Shown: positions 6,535 to 10,832 of the stretch, piece after piece
Layout of the letters: each line of letters begins with the position of its first letter
Numbering within the stretch: position 1 is the stretch's first letter
Assembly: GCA_947499175.1 (NCBI GenBank)
Contig: CANMNU010000039.1
Location: forward strand, 1 to 10,832
DNA: 10,832 bases
Direction: 5' to 3'
Source: Alphaproteobacteria bacterium
Lineage (GTDB): Bacteria > Pseudomonadota > Alphaproteobacteria > Paracaedibacterales > CAITNM01
Translations under genes and position numbers: made by a program
Notes under the pieces: model-generated
Told to the model about the DNA's origin: nothing
Seen by the model: the letters and a program-made list of their open reading frames with translations, nothing else
The model's database searches: none

Positions 6535-7572
6535 CTAAATATTTCCGAGCCGAAGAAGTTTGAAAAAAGCCACTAACACTACTGAGATTAACGATATCGG
6601 CAAAAATATTTTCCAACCCAATCGCATTAACTGATCATAGCGGTATCTAGGCAAACTAGCACGTACCCATATGAATAAAAATAGAAAAAAGGAAATTTTT
6701 AGCGCAAACCAAACGTATCCAGGAATTGTTTGAAAAAGTGGCGTATTAAATGGCGGCAACCAACCTCCAAAAAATAAAATTACATTCATAGCACTTAGCA
6801 GAATCATGTTGGCATACTCACCCAAAAAAAATAGGGCAAACGAAAATGATGAATATTCAACGTGATAACCCGCCACCAATTCTGCTTCAGCTTCAGGTAA
6901 ATCAAAAGGTGTACGGTTAGCTTCCGCCAGAGATGATATAAAAAAAACCACCCATATAGGTAATAAGTATACAACAAACCAAGTTTCATGTTGTGCCAGA
7001 ACAATTTCTGATAGATTCAATGATCCAACATTGATTAATACGGTGATAATAATTAAACCAATGGAAACTTCATAGGAAATCATTTGTGCAGCTGAACGTA
7101 GTGAACCCAAAAAAGCATATTTTGAGTTGCTTGCCCATCCTGCTAAAATTATGCCATAAACGGTTAAAGATGATGTTGCCAGAAGATAAAGAGTACCAAC
7201 ATTGATATTCGCAATAACTAAACCTTCATCAAATGGAATTACAGCCCAAGCCGCCAAGCTAAAACAAAAAGTAATTAGCGGTGCCGTTAAGAATAAAACT
7301 TTATTAGATGCTGCCGGGATTATAGTTTCTTTATGTAGAAGTTTAATTGCATCCGCAATTGGCTGTAATAATCCAAACCAACCAACCATATTTGGGCCAA
7401 TGCGAAGCTGCATGGCTCCAATAATTTTACGTTCCGCATAAGTCAGATAAGCGACAGTTAAAATTAGCGGTAAAATGATTGCAACGCATTTGATTACTAT
7501 CCACAAAACTGCTGGTACAATCGACGATATGTATGGAAACAAATCAAGAAAACTAAAATTGAATGGTGCCAT
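6535..7572 (-). CDS. nuoH: NADH-quinone oxidoreductase subunit H
   Basis: NuoH (ND1) joins the membrane arm to the peripheral arm of complex I and forms much of the ubiquinone-binding chamber. The 345 residues show eight or so membrane segments. Conserved parts include YAERKIIGAMQLRIGPN (about 44-60), with the following GLLQPIADAIKLLHKE, and the acidic loop FDLPEAEAELVAGYHVEYS, whose Glu residues face the quinone and proton path. RYRYDQLMRLGWK near the C-terminus is also diagnostic. AAGG about 5-9 nt before the ATG supports the start. It is the first gene of the nuoHIJK-lipoprotein transcript, and its upstream neighbour is a divergent transporter rather than nuoG, so the complex I genes must be split over several loci. 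Confidence 0.97.
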   Translation of the reverse strand: MAPFNFSFLDLFPYISSIVPAVLWIVIKCVAIILPLILTVAYLTYAERKIIGAMQLRIGPNMVGWFGLLQPIADAIKLLHKETIIPAASNKVLFLTAPLITFCFSLAAWAVIPFDEGLVIANINVGTLYLLATSSLTVYGIILAGWASNSKYAFLGSLRSAAQMISYEVSIGLIIITVLINVGSLNLSEIVLAQHETWFVVYLLPIWVVFFISSLAEANRTPFDLPEAEAELVAGYHVEYSSFSFALFFLGEYANMILLSAMNVILFFGGWLPPFNTPLFQTIPGYVWFALKISFFLFLFIWVRASLPRYRYDQLMRLGWKIFLPISLISVVLVAFFKLLRLGNI

Positions 7573-7620
7573 TCCTACCTTTTACAATTCACGTAAGCAT
7601 TGCCCTTAGATGAAAAGGAT

Positions 7621-7626
7621 ATCATA
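7621..7626 (-). promoter_or_regulatory. Possible -10 box for the nuoHIJK operon
   Basis: On the minus strand TATGAT (5 of 6 to consensus) lies about 50 nt before the nuoH start. No good -35 hexamer is seen 16-18 bp upstream. It is in the only stretch that can hold the promoter (7573-7822), because nuoH is the first gene of the transcript, so its position is reasonable even though the sequence match is weak. Confidence 0.28.
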
Positions 7627-7762
7627 TAATTATTTGCATTACTCGATTAAAAAATAGCTTTTTGTATATATGCGCAGAAAACTAATATGCCAAGGAGCCA
7701 CAACAATTAAATTACATTTTTTACCAATCGCAAGAAACTAATCAAAAAAAATTATATACATT

Positions 7763-7791
7763 TTGATCTCTTAGATTTTATATGCTAGTTT
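7763..7791 (+). promoter_or_regulatory. Possible extended -10 promoter for the first MFS gene
   Basis: TTGATC (7763-7768) and TAGTTT (7786-7791) are separated by 17 bp, and the -10 is preceded by TGC (7783-7785), an extended -10 feature. The -10 itself is poor. It lies about 30 nt before the ATG at 7823, which would give a short leader with GGAG at 7815-7818. The rest of this 250-bp gap (7573-7822) shows only AT-rich sequence, with no RNA gene or clear operator recognised. Confidence 0.3.
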
Positions 7792-7822
7792 ACACTGGTT
7801 AAATCTAAAACTTTGGAGAAGT

Positions 7823-9121
7823 ATGTCATTAGCTGGCAACCAACTGACAAACGATTATCAAGAATTAAAAGCAATCCCTAAAACAGAATCACCTTTACAA
7901 GCTTGGTTTATTCTCGCTTGCTGTTGGTCATTTTATTTATATGAATATATTTTACGCGCATCTCCAGGAGTAATTGCCAACGAATTAATGGTTGATTTTA
8001 GTGTTTCAGCGGGATCCGTTGGCATTTTAATTGCGTTTTATTATTTTGCATATGTTCCATTGCAAGTTCCTTGCGGTGTAATTACTGATAAGTTTGGACC
8101 GCGTAAAGTTGTGACTGCATCTGCCTTCCTTTGTGTTTTTGGTTCGATTATTTTTGCAAAAAGCACGTCTGTGCCTTTTGCTCAATTTGGTAGATTTTTA
8201 ATTGGCGCAGGCTCAGCATGTGCATATATTTGCTGCTTAAAAATAGCGTCTGTATGGTTTGATAAATCAAAGTTTGCCTTTATAGCTGGTATTTCCATGA
8301 TGATGGGTACTTTTGGTGGAATGTTTGGAGGGGCTCCATTTGCACGCCTAGCAAATGTTCAGGGCTGGCGTTCTGCAATGTTAATTGCTGCTGTTGTTGG
8401 CACGGTTGTTATGCTTTTAGCTTGGTTTGTAATAAAAGACCGCCCTGCCAATAAAGTTGTTCCGGCTGCTGAAGGAAGCTTACTAGATGGGCTTAAAATT
8501 ATTGCATCAAAACCGCAAAGCTGGCTAATTGGTCTATATAGCTTAATGATGTTTTTACCTTTATGTGTTTTTGCTGAGCTGTGGGGAACACCTTATTTAA
8601 TGCAACGTTTCGGAATCACCAATGAAATCGCTTCATATGGCGGTATCATGGTGCTAATTGGATACGCTGTAGGTTGTTCAGTAAGCGCTAAATTATCAGA
8701 TTACTGGCAAAGTCGCAAAAAGGTTATGTCATTATCAGTAAGCCTGACCTTTATTGGCTTTTCAATAGTCTTATATGCTCCAGGACTATCATTTTATGCC
8801 GTCCTCGCTGCAATGTTTTTCTCAGGAATTGCAGCCGGTTTTTCTATCCTGTATTTTACAGCAGTTCAAGAAAACAACCCAACTAAATATAGCGCAACAT
8901 CAGTTGGTTTTACCAATGCACTGTGTATGGCAAGCGGGTTTATTTTTCAACCTTTGCTTGGTAAATTACTTGACTATTCGTGGGACGGTCATTTTGGAGC
9001 CGATGGCGCACCATCTTACATGCTTAAAGATTATCAATTTGCTTTATCTGCTGTTCTCTTAGCATTTTTACTGGGTAGAGTAATTATGTTTTTTGTTAAA
9101 GAGACTTATCGCAAAGACTAG
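7823..9121 (+). CDS. MFS transporter, Pht-like, first of a tandem array
   Basis: A 432-residue major facilitator superfamily carrier with about 12 hydrophobic segments. Motif A is DKFGPRK (89-95) between helices 2 and 3, with a second-half counterpart SRKK (297-300) between helices 8 and 9; GRFLIGAG (123-130) is helix 4. Helix 1 carries FYLYEYILRASPGV (37-50). This resembles the Pht (phagosomal transporter) family of Legionella and Coxiella, some members of which import amino acids or nucleosides from the host. The substrate here cannot be read from sequence. ISMMMGTFGGMFG (157-169) is shared almost exactly with the next gene. The start has GGAG 4 nt upstream. It is divergent from nuoH and separated from the second copy by a 94-bp gap (9122-9215) containing a hairpin. 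Confidence 0.9.
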   Translation: MSLAGNQLTNDYQELKAIPKTESPLQAWFILACCWSFYLYEYILRASPGVIANELMVDFSVSAGSVGILIAFYYFAYVPLQVPCGVITDKFGPRKVVTASAFLCVFGSIIFAKSTSVPFAQFGRFLIGAGSACAYICCLKIASVWFDKSKFAFIAGISMMMGTFGGMFGGAPFARLANVQGWRSAMLIAAVVGTVVMLLAWFVIKDRPANKVVPAAEGSLLDGLKIIASKPQSWLIGLYSLMMFLPLCVFAELWGTPYLMQRFGITNEIASYGGIMVLIGYAVGCSVSAKLSDYWQSRKKVMSLSVSLTFIGFSIVLYAPGLSFYAVLAAMFFSGIAAGFSILYFTAVQENNPTKYSATSVGFTNALCMASGFIFQPLLGKLLDYSWDGHFGADGAPSYMLKDYQFALSAVLLAFLLGRVIMFFVKETYRKD

Positions 9122-9132
9122 TCCACATAAAT

Positions 9133-9168
9133 ATTTAGCCAGAAAAATTCTTATTTTACTGGCTAAAT
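9133..9168 (+). terminator. Hairpin between the first and second MFS genes, possible intrinsic terminator
   Basis: ATTTAGCCAG (9133-9142) pairs perfectly with CTGGCTAAAT (9159-9168). Inside, after one A-A mismatch, AAAAT and ATTTT add five more pairs around a 4-nt loop. The stem begins 11 nt after the first MFS stop codon. The tail after it is TTGTG rather than a true U-run, so termination may be partial, or the hairpin may protect the 3' end of the transcript. Confidence 0.5.
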
Positions 9169-9171
9169 TTG

Positions 9172-9180
9172 TGCTATACG
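9172..9180 (+). promoter_or_regulatory. Possible extended -10 element before the second MFS gene
   Basis: TGCTATACG contains an extended -10 (TG, one base, then TATACG) directly after the hairpin and about 40 nt before the second transporter start. No -35 is recognisable. If real, the second and third transporters would have their own transcript. The match is short and could be chance. Confidence 0.27.
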
Positions 9181-9210
9181 TAAGAGTTGAGTCAAAATTT
9201 TAACAGTAGT

Positions 9211-9214
9211 GAGG
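9211..9214 (+). promoter_or_regulatory. Shine-Dalgarno GAGG that decides the second MFS start
   Basis: GAGG ends 1 nt before the ATG at 9216, too close to serve it, but 7 nt before the in-frame GTG at 9222. The GTG is therefore the better start, and the encoded protein loses its first two predicted residues. Confidence 0.6.
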
Positions 9215-9221
9215 TATGCGA

Positions 9222-10535
9222 GTGTCGCAAAAAGCAGATGCAAATACATATATTCAAACTAAGAATAACGCTTCTGTTCCTCTAAAAGCCTGGATTATTC
9301 TTAGTTGTGCATGGGCATTTTACTTATACGAGTATATTTTAAGAGTAACCCCAACGGTTATCACCAACCAATTAATGTCACAATTTAACATTACCGCTTT
9401 TTCAGTTGGTTCACTTGTTTCAGTTTATTACTGGTCTTATGTACCATTACAAGTGCCATGTGGAGTAATTGTTGATAAATTAGGACCCAGGAAGGTTGTG
9501 ACCTTCTCAATTATTCTTTCCGTTATTGGCACAGTTTTATTTTCACAAAGTTCTTCCTTACCAGTTGCATACATTGGTAGATTTATTGTGGGAGCTGGAG
9601 CTGCTTGCGCTTATCTTTCTTGTTTAAAGATAGCATCTGATTGGTTTAAGCCATCGCATTTTGCTTTTATTGTTGGCACCTCAATGATGATGGGTACCTT
9701 AGGGGGAATGTTTGGAAGTAAGCCGTTTGCAATTTTGGTAAATGCTTATGGGTGGCGTTTAGCAATGTTAATAGCAGCAGCAGTTGGTATTGTCGTTTGC
9801 CTTATTTGCTGGTTTGTTATGCAAGACAAGCCTAATCAAACGAAGAATATTAAACATAATGAAGTTTCTTTACTTGACGGTATCAATGCTATTGCAAGCA
9901 AACCCCAAAATTGGTTAATTGGCTTATATGGTTGTATGGTTTATATTCCTTTAGCAGCATTCGCTGATCTATGGGGGGTGCCATATTTTATGCAGCGCTA
10001 CGGCCTAAGCAATGAGCAAGCTTCATATGGATCAATCGTTGTTTATATTGGTGTGGCCATTGGCTGTTTTGCAACCTCATATGTATCAAAAAAATTACGT
10101 AGCCGCAAAAAGGTAATGTCACTTTCATCAACAGCTACCTTTTTAGGATTTTTAGCAGTTCTATATTTGCCGAATCTTTCTTACAATGTCGTCATTGGTT
10201 TATTATTACTTACTGGAATTCTGTCTGGGTTTTCCATTTTATATTTTGCTGTAGCTAAGGAAAGTAATTCAATTGAATATACAGCAACAACAGTTGGATT
10301 TATTAATGCGCTTTGTATGTTGTGCCCAATTATTTTTCAACCTTTACTAGGTGGCCTAATTGATTATTCGTGGAATGGGTCATTTGATGCAAATGGTTCT
10401 CCAGCTTATACACAACAGGACTACGAATTTGCGTTAGGTGCTGTTTTAGTTGGATTACTTATTGGAAGAACACTAGTGTTTTTCATTAAGGAAACCTATG
10501 CTAAGCCTGAGGAGGACACAAGTGAAACTATCTAA
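9222..10535 (+). CDS. MFS transporter, Pht-like, second of a tandem array
   Basis: A paralogue of the preceding gene: 437 residues from GTG 9222 (439 from ATG 9216), with the same 12-helix plan. Shared landmarks are FYLYEYILR in helix 1, YVPLQVPCGV, motif A as DKLGPRKVV, GRFIVGAGAACAY, SMMMGTLGGMFG, and SRKKVMSLS between helices 8 and 9. Both end in a conserved GRxxxFFxKETY segment; this copy has a longer acidic tail (KPEEDTSETI). The two are clearly alike over the full length but well diverged, especially near the N-terminus and in the central loop, so the duplication is not recent. Both copies probably import a small polar metabolite, but the substrate is unknown and may differ. The end overlaps the third copy by 14 bp, so these two are in one transcript. 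Confidence 0.9.
   Translation: MSQKADANTYIQTKNNASVPLKAWIILSCAWAFYLYEYILRVTPTVITNQLMSQFNITAFSVGSLVSVYYWSYVPLQVPCGVIVDKLGPRKVVTFSIILSVIGTVLFSQSSSLPVAYIGRFIVGAGAACAYLSCLKIASDWFKPSHFAFIVGTSMMMGTLGGMFGSKPFAILVNAYGWRLAMLIAAAVGIVVCLICWFVMQDKPNQTKNIKHNEVSLLDGINAIASKPQNWLIGLYGCMVYIPLAAFADLWGVPYFMQRYGLSNEQASYGSIVVYIGVAIGCFATSYVSKKLRSRKKVMSLSSTATFLGFLAVLYLPNLSYNVVIGLLLLTGILSGFSILYFAVAKESNSIEYTATTVGFINALCMLCPIIFQPLLGGLIDYSWNGSFDANGSPAYTQQDYEFALGAVLVGLLIGRTLVFFIKETYAKPEEDTSETI
10509..10515 (+). promoter_or_regulatory. Strong Shine-Dalgarno GAGGAGG for the third MFS gene
   Basis: GAGGAGG lies within the glutamate codons of the second transporter's C-terminal tail and 6 nt before GTG 10522. It is the strongest ribosome binding site in the window. 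It selects GTG 10522 over the in-frame ATG 10537, which would be 21 nt away. Confidence 0.75.
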
Positions 10536-10832
10536 TATGATTAATACAAAGGGGCATAAGATTCAGCCCCCTACCAATGCCAACCGCCGTCCTACAAAAA
10601 TTAATGCATGGGCGGTTTGGATAGCTGCTGGGTTGTTCTACTGCTATGAGGTTATTCTACGTGCAGGACCAGGAGTAATGACCCAAGGTATTATGGACAC
10701 ATTCAACGTTGATGCTACTAATTTAGGATTGCTTACCTCATTCTACTATTATGCCTACGTACCACTTCAAATTCCCGCTGGAATGTTGCTTGATAAAATT
10801 GGGCCAAGGGCAGTAATTGCGATTTCAAGTTT
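10522..10832 (+). CDS. MFS transporter, Pht-like, third of a tandem array, cut by the window edge
   Basis: The 103 visible codons, read from GTG 10522 to the right edge without a stop, match the N-terminal third of the two preceding carriers. The hydrophilic N-terminus runs to about residue 28. Helix 1 carries FYCYEVILRAGPGVM (39-53), followed by SFYYYAYVPLQIPAG (73-87) and motif A as DKIGPR (91-96). It differs more from the first two than they do from each other (for example CYEVILRAGPG instead of LYEYILRASPG), so it is an older or separately evolved member. The start overlaps the end of the second gene by 14 bp in another frame, and its Shine-Dalgarno sequence lies inside that gene, so its translation is probably coupled to it. 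The array may continue beyond the window. Confidence 0.85.
   Translation, partial: MKLSNMINTKGHKIQPPTNANRRPTKINAWAVWIAAGLFYCYEVILRAGPGVMTQGIMDTFNVDATNLGLLTSFYYYAYVPLQIPAGMLLDKIGPRAVIAISS

Noticed and set aside
6804..7004. Minus-strand 66-codon ORF
   Set aside because: It lies inside nuoH in another frame; nuoH is unambiguous.
7202..7441. Plus-strand 79-codon ORF
   Set aside because: It is antisense within nuoH, with no independent support.
7645..7670. AAAAAATAGCTTTTT near the middle of the divergent region as a terminator
   Set aside because: The stem is only five A-T pairs and there is no gene end next to it.
8775..9062. Plus-strand 95-codon ORF
   Set aside because: It is an out-of-frame shadow of the first MFS gene, whose own frame carries family motifs through this region.

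Overview
The window looks like part of an AT-rich genome (roughly 36-38% GC by eye on sampled lines) from a host-associated alphaproteobacterium, most likely of the Rickettsiales or Holosporales kind. The support is: alphaproteobacterial-type NuoI and NuoH sequences; a short Coq7 in a YqaA-DsbB-Coq7 gene order that I recall from alphaproteobacteria; a respiratory-complex operon that appears to be split; a palindromic interspersed element resembling the small palindromic repeats of intracellular alphaproteobacteria; and a run of transporters resembling the Pht family of intracellular Legionella and Coxiella. The exact taxon is inference.

Layout. (1) 1-2267, minus strand: glmS (complete) followed 17 bp later by the N-terminal 140 codons of an AsnB-type asparagine synthetase that runs off the left edge. 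(2) 2268-2734: a 467-bp non-coding region between the divergent glmS and yqaA. It holds a G-rich island (2409-2427), a 134-bp imperfect palindrome with 17-bp terminal inverted repeats (2488-2621), and a possible 9-codon leader ORF with a good ribosome binding site (2687-2716). (3) 2735-4358, plus strand: three overlapping genes, a YqaA/DedA-type membrane protein, dsbB and coq7. (4) 4355-7572, minus strand: nuoH-nuoI-nuoJ-nuoK with tight coupling, then an amino-acid-type periplasmic binding lipoprotein in the place where nuoL would be expected. Its 3' end overlaps the end of coq7. (5) 7573-7822: a 250-bp divergent promoter region. (6) 7823-10832, plus strand: three tandem, homologous major facilitator transporters, the third cut by the right edge.

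How the genes fit together. GlmS makes glucosamine-6-phosphate for peptidoglycan and lipopolysaccharide. Coq7 performs the O2-dependent hydroxylation in ubiquinone synthesis, DsbB passes electrons from periplasmic disulfide formation to ubiquinone, and NuoH-K form part of the ubiquinone-reducing membrane arm of complex I, so the centre of the window is linked by ubiquinone. The binding lipoprotein and the transporter array point to scavenging of host nutrients. Most of the window is ordinary housekeeping DNA. The parts most worth a second look are the transporter array, the palindromic element, the unusual binding protein inside the nuo operon, and the possible leader ORF.
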